DNA from: Phragmites australis
Lineage: Eukaryota; Streptophyta; Magnoliopsida; Poales; Poaceae
DNA length: 64,000 nucleotides
Direction: 5' to 3'
NCBI RefSeq assembly: GCF_958298935.1
Contig: NC_084929.1
Coordinates: 33,607,501 to 33,671,500, forward strand
The position numbers were made by a program, and so were the translations under genes. The notes under the pieces were generated by a model. The model saw only the letters and a program-made list of their open reading frames with translations, was not told the origin of the DNA and did no database searches. Below are positions 36,201 through 47,563 of the stretch, piece by piece. Each line of letters begins with the position of its first letter. The first letter of the stretch is position 1.

Positions 36201-39200
36201 GACGAAGCCAGAGTGCCTTCGAGCTCTGATAATGCTTTGGTTCCTGTTGAAGATGTATCTCCCATGAGCAGCACTCATCCATCGTTAACACATCCATATA
36301 CAGCAGCAAATAGCTCCATACCTAATTCACTACGGATGGTAACTCAGAAACTATTGTTGGTTTAATTATTTCTTGTTATTTCTTGTTAAGTCTTATACTG
36401 AGCTGTTGATTGGTTCTTGTTACATTAGACAATTTGTTCTTTTTAATCCTGCAGAAGCTACATTCCGTTTTGTTGTGTTGCTCTACAATAATTTTACTAT
36501 GCAACAACAACAATCATCATCATCATCTTAAATTCAGCTTATTATGGTCAATGCATCTGTGTCACAACCATTCCCATTATTCCATCATGACAAAATACTG
36601 AGTGCATGATCTTTCTGAGAATTGTTGTATGATCTTTATGGCATATTGTTAATGCATTACTGCTTCAGCAACTTCTGGAGGAGAATAAATCAGAAACATC
36701 CCAGATCCAATTTATATATATATTTGCAATGCTTATTGTTGCACTCTAGATCTAAGATATCGACAGAATTTCTCATGATAGTGCACTATCAGGACACTGA
36801 GGTTACATGAATATTTTGTCCCACTAAGACAGTGAAATTTGGATAAATGGCACTATAAAGCCCCACGTTTTTTTAAATGCCATTGGATGCCTCACTGACA
36901 TGTGGGGTCAGGCCTCAGATATGAACCTCACAACCAATGGTTTTAAAATGCATACTTTGCAGTGGCATTTATTCAAGTTTTTCATTAAAAGTACTGCCGT
37001 TGTGTTGAAAAACACAAAATAGGTATCTTATAATTTGCCATATTTGTAAAATATGTTTTTACCGCGTTCTATGGCTCTATGGCACAACACGTTCCTGATA
37101 TTCAGGTGAAAAAAAATGCATTTGCATGCCAGTGTTGGATTTGATTCTGAACTTGGTGAAGAAACACACGCGAATCACACTTGTACACAGGTGGTTATTG
37201 TGCTGCGAAGCTGCAGTTTTTCTAGTTTCTTTCCCCTTTATTTATAGAGTATGAGAAAGGACTAAACATGGCCTTAATGACCTACTAAACACAGCCTTAA
37301 TGGCCTACTAAAAACAGACCTAACAGCCTATTGATTATGGCCTTAGTGGCCTCTGAACTGACTGAGAAAAAAAACAGCAGAATTAAACTAGCTATAACTC
37401 ACATTAAACTAGCTATAACTCACACAAGGTTTACTAATAAATATCCCCCTAAACCTTGCGTGGTTGCTTGATTTCGACCATTCCAATCCTTGCCCGTAGC
37501 TCATGGAATCTGACTCGCCCAAGTGCCTTCGTTAGGATGTTTGCGAGCTGATCCTTGGTGCTGATGAATTCAGCACGGCAGCACTGATGCTCCCGTTCTC
37601 CGTGCACTCACGAATGAAGTGGTAGCGCATATTGATGTGCTTGCTGTGCTCATGGAAAACGGGAGTCTTGCTAAGTGCTATTGCAGACATGTTGTCCATC
37701 TTCAGCTTGATTGCCTCAGCTTGCTTTCCTTTGAAATCGCCGAGCAGCCAAGCTAGCTAAACGCCTTGACTCGCTGCCATGGCGGCGGCGACATACTCTG
37801 CCTCACAGGAAGATAGAGCAACCACCTGTTGCTTGAGGGATTGCCAGCTCACCACGTTGTGCCTGAGAAAGAAGATCGCTCCGGACGTACTCTTGCGAGT
37901 GTCAATGTTGCCTGTGAGGTCGCTGTCGATGTAGCCGATCAGTCGTGACTCCTTTGTCCCGTGTGCGAAGTAGCAGCCATAGTGGATAGTGCCGACGATG
38001 TAGCGGAGGATGCGCTTCACGGCGATCATGTGCTCCTCGGTTGGCCACTCCAGGAACTTGCTCATGTACCCGACCGCGAACGCGATGTTCGGCCGAGTAT
38101 GAACAAGGTATCGAAGGCTACCGACGAGCTGCTGATACTGGGTGGCGTCCACCTCCGCCGTCGTGCTGTCACGGCTTAGCTTGAGCCTCTCCTCCATAGG
38201 GGTGTGCCAGATTACAACTCGCCATCCCAGCCATCTTCAAGATTCGTCTGGCGTAGCTCCCCTGACTCACTGTGATTCATCCCCTGTTCTGCTGCACCTC
38301 GATGCCGAGGTAGGAGAGGAGGCTAAGGTCACTCATGCTAAATTGAGCTTTCATTTCTCCTTTGAATCGCTCGATCTCGCTATTCTCATACCTGGTGATG
38401 ACTAGATCATCAACATAGACGCTGATGAGCAGTCGCACACCACCATAGACAACAGCTTCATGGGTGCTTCGCTTGAACCCAAGGTGCTTCAGCGTGCTAT
38501 CAAGCCGCGCATTCCACGCACACGGCGCCTGACAGAGTCCGTAGAGGGCCTTCCTGACTCACAACACCCTCCCTTCTTTTCCAGCAACAACAAAGTCGGG
38601 TGGTTGCGCGACGTAGACCTCCTGGAGCACGTCGTTGGGAAAGGCAGACTAAACGTCCATGTGATGGATGGGCCACCCCTCATGGGCGGCAAGAGCCAGC
38701 AGCAGCTAGACGGACTCAAGCTGGGCGACAGGCGCGTAGACCTCGTTGAAATCCACTCCGGGCTATTGGACGTAGCCCTTGGTGACGAGATGCGCCTTGT
38801 GATTGATGACGGCGCCGGCCTCGTTCTTCTTCAGCTTCAGCAGAGTTGCCGTTTCAAGACCCATTTCAAGTCAATCGGGCGGTGATCGCATGGTAGGTCC
38901 ACCAGCTCCCAAGTGATGTTCTCCTCCACGGCCTTTATCTCCTCGCACATAAGCCGCCCGCCACGCCTCGTCACGTTCTACTTGCTGTAGGTGTTCGGTT
39001 CGCCTGCGCAGGCGAGGTGGAGCTCGCCGTCCTCCAGCTCCCGTGCCGCATAGCCTGGAGGCAATCCTTCGTCACCAAGAATGTTGTTGATGCTGCTGTA
39101 GCGGACCAGCGTGTCGGCGTGGTAGATGTCCAGACGGTCGTCATTGTTCGGTGTCGGTGTAGATGCACTGCCTGGTGTTGGTGCAAGGCTCGCTGTCTCA

Positions 39201-42200
39201 TCAAGAGGTGGTGGTGCACCTTGGAGTTCTTCATTTACTGTGTACGTGACGGTGAACTCGCTCGTCATAGCAGAGTTGCCATCGACTTTCGCATCTCAAT
39301 CCCAGCTGGTGCTTTCGTCAAAGATGGCGTCACGGGTGATGTGCACACGTTGAGACATGGGATCGTAGACGCGGTAGCCCTTAGCGCCCGCATTGTAGCC
39401 GATGAAGACCATGGCCGTGCTCCGGTGATCCAGCTTCTGAGATGGGGCTGGACGTCCTTTGCATACACCACGCACCCAAAGGTGTGCAAATAGTGCACTG
39501 GTAGTTTGCGGCCGTGCAAGGCCTCAAATGGCGTTTATTTGGCGAGACTTTTCGTAGGGGCGTGATTGACCACGTACACCATCGTGCTCACCACCTCCCT
39601 CCAAAATTCAACTGACAGCTTCCTTTGCTTTAGCAGCGTGCGGGCGGTGGCAACGATCGACTGATTGTGGCGCTCAACCGCCCCATTCTGTTGGGGGAAG
39701 TAAGGCGCGCCGCAAAGTGGCGCTGGAGTGACTGGATGCCTTGCTCCTCACAGTAGCGCGTAAACTCTGTCGAGGTGAATTCTCCGCCGTTGTCGGTGCG
39801 GAATACGCACAGGGGTCGTCCGCACTCGATCTCTGCTGCCGCCTTGAACCGTTTGATCTCCGCCGGCGCGTTGTTCTTCGTTGCCAAGAGGGCGACCCAC
39901 ATGTATCCACTAGCAGTAAGAAGCGCCGTCCTCTCGGCGTCGCAGGTGAGATTGACCCGCATAGATCCCCATGGACAAGATCGAGGCGGCCGTTAGCTCG
40001 GAACTTGGCCTTCTTGGGGAAGGGGGTGCGTCGGTGCTTGGTCATCACGCAGACCTCACAGAGCTGCTTAACATGCTCCAACTCCTGCAGTCTGCAGACC
40101 ATGTCCTGGCGCGCCATTCGTCGTAACGCGTTGAAGCTGATGTGGCCGAACCGATCGTGCCAACGCCAGGCATCGTTGTCATGACACGCAACAAGGCAAA
40201 TTGGTCTTGCCACGTTAAGACGCATCATGTACAGGCAGTTTCGCCCACGCTGCACCTTAGCGAGAATGCGGCGCCGACGGTCCTAGATGCGGAGAATGCC
40301 ATCCTTGATAAGGACTTTGTAGCCGCTCTCGTCCAATTGACCGACATTGATGATGGAATTCTTGAGGCGTGGAATGTAGTACACTCCGGTGAGCGCCTTG
40401 TGTTCGCTGCCCTTGCTGATGAAGATGATGGTGCCGCAGTCGTGGGTGCTGACAACGGATCCATCATCGAAACCAACGGAGCCCATCATCGCACGATCGA
40501 GCTCGGCAAAGATGTAGTTGCACCCCATCATGTGGTTCGTGGCGCCGATGTCGAGGTACACCCCTCCAGGTGATTGCCATGGTTATCGGCGTCCCCCAAG
40601 AACACTTGTGTGCGTGGCTCGTCGAGGTGAACGTGACCATGAGAAGGTTCGTGTGCGGCGGAGAGTGAGCTGACCTGCACCATTAGCAGCGCAAGTTCGT
40701 CGTCGTCATTGTCCTCCTTGGCCAGGTTCTCTTGCTCCCTCTTGGGTTGTTGGCAATCCTTAGCCCAGTGGCCATGGCGACCACAATTGCGACATTTGTT
40801 GCGAGAGACATCACCGCGCCACGCATCCTTGGCGTTAGAGCCAGAGGGCCACCCTTCTTCCTCGGACCACGCGAGTGACGGCGCGCTCCACCATCGTCGG
40901 CAGGTTTGGAGCTCCTTTCTCCTGCATGCCTCTCCTTGTACCTCGCTAGTCACTGCTCCTCGGTGAGGATCTTGTCGCCCGATGACGACGGTTCGCGGGT
41001 CAAACCGCTCTTTCGCCGCCTTGAGCCTGCCTGTCACTTCTCGATGGAAAGAGACGTGACTTCAAGCAAGGTTTCATTAGAGAGGGCGATTTGAGTGAAC
41101 CGGATCAGCACGACATGGAGATATTTCTCTACCTTCTCTTCTGGCGGCTCGGGATCATCGAGGATGCTGAGTTGGTTCACCACCCCCGTCAGGCGCATTG
41201 CGAAATCATCAACGATTTCACTGTCGCTGAAAGCAATGGCCTTGCGGACGCGATCGCTGCCGACTCACATCGATGTGATGGAGTCCTAGGCGTCCTTGGC
41301 GCTTGGCTTCACCGCTAGAGTGGAAATCATCTCCTGTGGCACGGTGCGGAGGATGGCCTCCAACGCCATGCAGTCCTCCTGCATCTCGGCACCACTGCGC
41401 TCAACCGCGTCCCAGAGGCCGCATGCTTGAAGCATCACCTTCATCAACAACGACCAGTTGTTGTAGTTGCTCTTCGTCAAGATCGGATACGCGATGAACC
41501 AACCTCCTTCACAACCCGATGTACCACAACATCATCGCCTCCGTTGTCACGACGCCGTGGACGGTAGGAGATGGTGTCAACCGGCGATCGCGGCGCGAAG
41601 GGGTCCTTGACGCACCGCCATGCAACAGACAATGCACTCCCAGATCACAACACAAGCTCTGATACCAAATGTTGGATTTGATCCTGAACTTGGTGAAGAA
41701 ACACACGTGAAGCACACACTTGGACATGGATGGTTTTTGTGCTGCGACAGCTGCAGCTTTTCTAGTTTCTTACCCCTTTATTTATAGAATACGAGAAAGG
41801 ACTAAACGTGGCCTTAATGACCTACTAAACACAGCCCTAACAGCCTATTGCTTGTGGCCTTAGTGGCCTCTGAATTGACTGGAAAAAAAAGCAGAATTAA
41901 ACTAGCTACAACTCACATTAAACTAGCTATAACTGACACAAGGTTTACTAACAGCTAGAACTGTATTACTGTTCTAATGTTGAGTTGTGCAGTGCTTAAC
42001 CATTCCACTTTCATGCGCATGGACTTGAGGGATCTAAGTGTCCATTTGAGCATTACATAAAAGTGTGCCCCATTCATTTTTTAAAATTGAAGATAATAGT
42101 GAGTTTCAGTTGTTGCATGGAGGATGGCTTCTCTTAGTGGTAACATATCACAAATTGATATAGGATGAATATGTCACCACTAGCCAGTTGTCTTTTTATC

Positions 42201-44260
42201 TTATTATAACTGCAGTGTCTATGAACCATATGAAGATTAATATATCTATCCACATAATTTTCCTTTTAGATGCATTTGACTCGTATACTTTCTCTTTCAG
42301 CTTCGAGTGTATTTGAGAACCCATGCTCTTGACCAAATGGTCCAAGCAGCAAGTGCTTCAGCTGGCCTTAGGATAATCAAAAGGGTCGATCAGACACTAC
42401 AAGATCTAGGGGTTCGTTCTGTACTTGATGAGCACCAAACTAAGTTGTGTATTAGCATACATGTATTTTTAACCTACCGTCATAACCATTGTTTTTCTGT
42501 AGGTTAATTTGAAGCCTAAGGTCCCAACAAAAGCAGTTTGTGTAGAACATCTTGAATTGCGGAACGAGATACTCACGTTGCTTAACCTACAGAAGCAGGT
42601 ACTTTTTTTTAAGATTGTGAGCTTCCAGGTTCTTAGCAATTAGCAATTTGAATCTGCTTTTAATCTAAATTTGCATTTGGGCTACAAAAGTTTTGATCCC
42701 CAATTTGTTATCTGATTTTTTGGAAGCACCTGTTGAATAACACAACGGCAGAAATGAAAACCGACAATATCTGTTAAATATATTTATGCGTCTTAAGTTC
42801 TTTCCCTTCAGCTGACAGTTCTCTCTTTTGCACTTTATGTTAATAGCTGCAAAATAAAGAGGCAGAAGTTTCAGCTAACAGAGAAAGTTCCTTCACGGAG
42901 GCACCAAACACACCTATGGTATATAAATATACGAATCACCTACTTTTTGCCTCCTCTTGTCTGTGTAGAAATGTGGAAGATAATGTGAAATCATAAAACA
43001 TGGGGATTAGAAATGTAGTAATCCAAATAGTCTTCTTCTTACTGTTGCAGAATTAGTAGCTCGTTGATAGAAGGTATAATATGAAGAGCTTAGTGAAGTC
43101 TTGATGGGATTTTGCAAAACGATGACAAGATATGTTAACTCACATTATTTCAAGATTCAAATATCTTATTAATTGAAGTATAAGTATTAAAACCAGAATC
43201 AGGATCAGAGTAAATTTGATTGACATGTCTAGCGGAAAATCCTTGCTGAGACAGAAGGTGAATTATGTTTCCCCCCTTTTACTGTAATAGTTATGCTCTG
43301 TGGCCAGTTCCCTGTCAAATATGAACAGGTCAGTTGCTTTTTAGTTTATAACATTATTGTGTATTATTTGCAGCGTTCTAATAGAGATATTGATAGGCCT
43401 TTTGTCCCTGATACAGTTGTGTTTGCAGGTATTTTAAAGCAAACACTTTGATTTTACTTTTTTCTTTCCTCTTCAATGTTATCGTTTATACTTCTATATT
43501 AAAATCTCGCATGATCCTGCTTCATGTGACCTCAGGTGAAAGAACAGTCAAACGGGACCACAAGAGGAAGGTTTGTTGTTCCTTTCCTTCCTTTCTTTCT
43601 GCTATCATACTTTGCTTAGTTTCTTTTGTATTGCACGTCTTTGATGCATCCTTGCTGTTTCTAATTGATCTACTTTAGACTACAGACGATTTAATGGGAG
43701 TCCAGTGGTTCAGCTGTTTTGCTTTAGAAGAACATACCATCATTACATGCAATGCTAGTTATGTACTTAGGCAGTGTTTAGGGCTTTAGTACAAGTGTAC
43801 AGAACTGCAGCCTGATGGTACAACAATATATTTGAATTGGCAGTAATACCATTACTCCAATAAAATTTAAAGCACCATACAAGGCACTTCAGCATTTTAG
43901 ATCTTCTATTATCAAAATGAAGGGCATGTCCTTGTGCTCATGGCCATTTGGCGCGGGAGTTGATATTATGCAGTATGACAGTCTTGCAATGTTAGCAACC
44001 CTGACTGCTACTAGGTTTCCTTTGATAATCTGCGCTTGGTCACTCCAGATTTTGTCAGGACTTGACCTATTATTGTCTACTATGGAACTATATGAGTTCA
44101 ATTCACCTCTTACATATGTTTTTGGTAAATTAGACAATAGAACTATGTTACGAATTGTTTCATCCCAAATCATTTTTGCCAGTCCACTGGAAGATTTATA
44201 GATGCGCCTCCGTCACCACCCCAGTCCAAGAGGCCTCGGAAGCTGAAGGGATCTGACTGA
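30209..44260 (+). CDS. SWC4: SWR1-complex protein 4 / DMAP1 homologue, complete, 15 exons
   Basis: Subunit shared by the SWR1 (H2A.Z deposition) and NuA4 (histone acetylation) complexes, in the nucleus. Exons: 30209-30322, 30390-30485, 32290-32349, 32448-32504, 34767-34896, 35470-35537, 35634-35726, 35810-35857, 36195-36338, 42301-42411, 42503-42598, 42847-42918, 43374-43428, 43536-43570 and 44183-44260. They sum to 1,257 nt and 418 residues, near the expected plant SWC4 size, and all join in frame. Landmarks: [36 protein letters not shown]; a SANT/Myb-like domain with [20 protein letters not shown] and [11 protein letters not shown]; the DMAP1 domain with [20 protein letters not shown] and [17 protein letters not shown]; and the tail [10 protein letters not shown]. 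Intron 7 uses a GC donor. Introns 2, 4 and 9 (1.8, 2.3 and 6.0 kb) carry transposons. Confidence 0.94.
30940..31936. mobile_element. MULE-like non-autonomous element in SWC4 intron 2
   Basis: The left end AAAATTGCCTATATACCACT and the reverse complement of the right end, AAAATTGTCTAGATACCACT, start inverted repeats traceable for about 90 bp. Shared blocks include CATACCACTC and TTTTAGCACTA. The 997 bp element has no transposase and no recognised gene fragment. No target duplication was confirmed, so Mutator type is inferred from long TIRs only. Confidence 0.65.
32865..34304. mobile_element. Solo LTR, 1,440 bp, in SWC4 intron 4
   Basis: The sequence begins TGTCGGAGGG and ends CACCGACA, the TG...CA ends of an LTR. 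It is flanked by a perfect 5 bp duplication GTGTA (32860-32864 and 34305-34309). There is no internal retrotransposon sequence and no second LTR, so it is a recombination product. The right half carries about five diverged copies of a CCGAGCACTCTCTCCCGGG / CTCGGGGAACCGAGTGCTCG unit. Its size and GC-rich sub-repeats suggest a gypsy-type LTR, which is not proven. Confidence 0.9.
33820..34200. repeat. Sub-repeat array within the solo LTR
   Basis: Approximately five units of 60-110 bp, each with a CTCGGGGAACCGAGTGCTCG-like block followed by CACTGTTCACYTCCCCGAGC and CTCTCTCCCGG. Units differ in length and sequence. Confidence 0.8.
35727..35809 (+). other. GC-AG intron in SWC4 (intron 7)
   Basis: The donor reads GAG|GCAAGA and the acceptor TTTTCAG|ATT. 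Using this GC donor keeps [19 protein letters not shown] in frame. Reading through instead gives DAEARN and a stop. GC-AG introns are a known minor (about 1 percent) class in plants. Confidence 0.85.
37133..37439 (-). repeat. 3' LTR of the copia element
   Basis: 307 bp. Its inner end reads CTAATA instead of CTAACA, a transition at the terminal dinucleotide. It contains an extra short CTACTAAACACAGCCTTAAT block relative to the other LTR. Confidence 0.9.
37757..41480 (-). pseudogene. Copia gag-pol polyprotein, inactivated
   Basis: Minus strand, in order: gag ([20 protein letters not shown]), a CCHC knuckle ([14 protein letters not shown]), protease (LDIGATNHM, where the family has D-T/S-G), the integrase zinc region ([34 protein letters not shown]), integrase core pieces, RT remnants with in-frame TAG codons, YVDDLVI, and an RNase H with [20 protein letters not shown] and [19 protein letters not shown]. 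Several stops and frame breaks mean no functional polyprotein. The changed catalytic triad of the protease alone would probably inactivate it. Confidence 0.9.
41670..41953 (-). repeat. 5' LTR of the copia element
   Basis: 284 bp, clearly homologous to the 3' LTR but with scattered substitutions and one block missing, so the insertion is not recent. Confidence 0.9.
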
Positions 44261-44860
44261 TAGTGCTGTTTAAATAGTATGGCAGAAAACATTCTGTAGT
44301 CAAACAACCTGGTACGCAATATCATACTGAATTTAAACTCAATATTTTTTCAAGTTCTTTATGCCCATTTCAGGTCAGAAGATTGAATTTCACAACATTT
44401 TTTAATCCTTGTACTCTTACAGAGGTAGAGATGAACTAGAACTAAATAGGTCAGTTCGGGCCTTGGATGGAAGTTAATTGGGGACCTGGGGCTGGGGTGC
44501 AGTCTTGCAAGAATTTGCTTTCGTAGCTAGAAGATATCCTTGCTCAGTCTATCTACAGTGCATCTTCCCGGAGGATCTGGAATCATGGCCGTGACTTTCA
44601 GATTTGTAATGTATGTATGTATTATCATGTTTGTAGAGATGACAGTGATATTCCGTGAAATTATAGGGATTGTCCTCATCAGTCTATTGAAAATAGAGCA
44701 AATCTCAATCGATGCATCTCAGCTATTGGATTTGAATTGGAGTTTCTTTGCCCGCTGTAACTTCTCTCTTCGTTCCCCCGCCCTGCTCTGGCTGCCGCCT
44801 GGACATGTGCCGTCCTCGCCGCCGGATGACACCACCTTCCTCCTCTTGTTGTCCTACTTA

Positions 44861-45716
44861 GAGTGTGTTTGGTTCGTTCCATCTAGGTGAACAATACTTG
44901 TTCGGGTGTTTGGTTAGGGGACTCCGGTTGGATGAAATCATCCAACTCAACTGAATATATTCCTCTAATCCAGGATGTTCTATCCCGAAGAAACAGCCGG
45001 CCGAGGCTCCTCACCCCGATCCTAGAAGCGGATGATGTCGGATGAACATATCCGTTTGCTTCTAAATATTGCCTTCCCTGTTTCTCTATTTGGACAGTTT
45101 AGTTGCCAAGCTTCAAAAATGACAATTTTTTCTATCGATTCTATAATTTATGATGGATCTATTTTAAAAGGATTCAACTCCACATTTCTTGTAGATTTCA
45201 AAATAAAAATCTCCAAAGAGGGCTACTTCTAAAAATTCTAGCAATATTTAAGGCCTCAAAGAAATTCTCTAAAATATAGAAAAAAACCGCTAATATTCCT
45301 CTCATGTGATATAGTAATATCTAAAATTATTTTCAATCCTAAGTTATTTAATGAAAAAAATGAGTTTCTTTGTAATGCTCTATTTATATATATTTTTATT
45401 ATTTCAAGTGATATTCTCTTTTTAATTCAAATAAATTCAAACATGCATAAATTCATCTAAATGCTTATGGAATGCCTATAAATATAAATATGCATAAATT
45501 ATGGTGTTCACTAACAAATCATTATAATTAACTCAGTTCATCCAATCCATCCAACCAAATAGAAAATTGACTCATTCTATTCGTCATAATCCCACAAACT
45601 AAACAGAAAATTAGTTCATCCCATATATCCAGCCAACTAGAAAATTGGCTCATCCCATCCTCAAAAATAGAGATGACCATATCTCACTCAATCTTATCTT
45701 CCAAACAAACACATCC
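44861..45716. mobile_element. Tourist-like element, 856 bp, TTA target duplication
   Basis: The left end GAGTGTGTTTGGTTCG and the reverse complement of the right end, GGATGTGTTTGTTTGG, are imperfect inverted repeats. TTA flanks both sides (44858-44860 and 45717-45719), as expected for PIF/Harbinger-type insertion. No transposase. The interior repeats phrases such as CCAACYAGAAAATTGRCTCAT. Confidence 0.65.
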
Positions 45717-45727
45717 TTACAATTACA

Positions 45728-45805
45728 AACAAAGACGAGATCGATTCAAGAGAAACCTCTTCTGCACACAAAGACGAGATCGATTCAAGAGAAACCTCTC
45801 GTGTG
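45728..45805. repeat. Tandem duplication, about 39-42 bp
   Basis: ACAAAGACGAGATCGATTCA with the following AGAGAAACCTCT is repeated immediately downstream, with CTGCAC as part of the unit. Confidence 0.85.
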
Positions 45806-47563
45806 CAGAAGGCTTCGCGGACGATGAGGTCGTCGATGACGAGGTGCAACAATTGCGGTTGTAGGTGGTAGGATGCCATGCACAACAGTTGGTTAGGGTT
45901 TGGGGAACGGATTCCCTTTTTTAAATAATAATATTAAATTATCAATTAATTTATAAAAATGTTCGTCCATTCGAAATTGGACTATGCCCAAAATAATCTA
46001 AAAGTAGTGAATCGAGTATCTCGTCCCACACAACAATGCTAGCCCGTTTGGGTTGACAAGGCTCGTGCAATAGCATCACAATTTACACCTCATCTTTTCC
46101 TAGTCCGAACAGCTCCCGCTGCTGCTTCTTAGCAAAAAGCTATATATATATTTTTTCTTACCCTTCCTTTTTCACCTTTCTCTCCAACTCTGATGATATC
46201 TGACCCATCCTCCCCATCTCTGACGAGATCTGTGCATCTCCGACGAGATGTTCAATTTAAGGTTTGGAGATTCAAGATTAGGGGGCGGGTTGGGCAGGCT
46301 GACCAGACAATGCTGAGAAAGACAACATATTAGAAAGGGTTAGAATTGGGACATCATAATAACTGTCCAGTAAAACTAGGTTAGCAAGAGAGCGGGGTAG
46401 GCAGAGGCATATACCTATGACACTGGACTCCGTGATCCGCTAGCTTTATCAACGTTGAAATGCACAACGCTAGTCTGTAGACGAAGCTACAGAATACGAA
46501 GTACAGGCAATTGCAGCGGGTTCAGAAAGCTATGTCCATGAAGCTGGACGTAACTTGCATTCGGATTGATACCAACATTTCTGTGATTTCATCCAGACAT
46601 CACAACGCGTCCTGCGCGAGATCCTTGTACAGGGAATCCATAGTCGGTTCGACCGTTTTCGATCCACCCTGGAAGCATCATCGTTGCACGGGCCACCGTG
46701 CATGCCCAAGATCCCAGAGTTGCTCCCCACTTGCGTATTATTTTTCGAGGTCAAGAGAAGGAACAGCAGAAGGAGACATCTGAACCGCCAAAAGCTCCAC
46801 ACCTCTTCATATCACCGTTCACTCATCATCGCCTACCACGCAATGCATGAACGAATTAATGATCCATAATACCATATGAGAAGGAAAAACTAGCAAGCCT
46901 TATAAGTAATTAGGAGATGCTAATTTTGAGATGCCTAAAAGCAGAGCTCCTTTAGGCGACAAAAAGAAGCAGCCCGATATCGATCAGACATTCATGACTT
47001 TGTATTTTACCTCGGTCATCTTCTTCCTATGTATGCTGAGCCTCGCCACGCTCCCCTACCCGCTGATATCATCCATCTCCGACAATAGATTCACACTTAC
47101 CACTCGTCGCCACACTAACCGCTTCATTTTCATCATCCCCACCGCCAACCCTATCCACTTTCCACAGCACTGACGCGTCGCACCACCATTTGTAGTCCAC
47201 TGCCGGTCCGGCCGTAGTCCCAGCCTCCGTCTAACCTTGAGCCTCCGTCTAACCTTGAGATAGCTGGTGAACCCGAACCTTAATACCTCTTCTAAACTTA
47301 TCTACCCTGAGGTGTTCACATGGTTGCCTGAAAATCTTTTGAGTTTTAAGGCGATTGAACTCTAGCCGGGACGTTCACACGGTTGCTGATAACTTTTGAT
47401 TTTGAGTTTTCAGCGCTGAACTCTGGAGATCGTGAAGTAATTAACAGTTCCAAAAAAAAAAAAAACACACACCAACAGTATAACACACACCCTAATCAAA
47501 CGCATCAGGGATAGACCCATGATTAATTTAGTGATATTTCGATCCTCGAGACCTTGACGCCAG
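45806..47563. other. Intergenic, short duplications only
   Basis: No gene was recognised. GCCTCCGTCTAACCTTGA occurs twice in tandem at about 47225-47262, and two similar GTTCACAYGGTTGC / TTGAGTTTT blocks follow at 47310-47420. A run of A ends near 47465. Confidence 0.4.

Larger units (their letters stand above)
37133..41953 (-). mobile_element. Ty1-copia retrotransposon with both LTRs, antisense in SWC4 intron 9
   Basis: 4.8 kb element, minus strand. 3' LTR at 37133-37439 and 5' LTR at 41670-41953, both with TGTTGGAT ... CTAAYA ends seen on the plus strand. Flanks GCCAG (37128-37132) and GCTAG (41954-41958) are a 5 bp target duplication with one transition. A tRNA-Met-type primer binding site, TGGTATCAGAGC (41667-41656), lies just inside the 5' LTR. 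A polypurine tract, AGGGGGATAT, abuts the 3' LTR. The internal order is gag, zinc knuckle, protease, integrase, RT, RNase H, that is copia order. Confidence 0.95.

Noticed and set aside
46511..46802. Two overlapping 90-codon frames, one with a hydrophobic start resembling a signal peptide
   Set aside because: The minus-strand frame has no ATG at its start, there is no homology, and both overlap each other.
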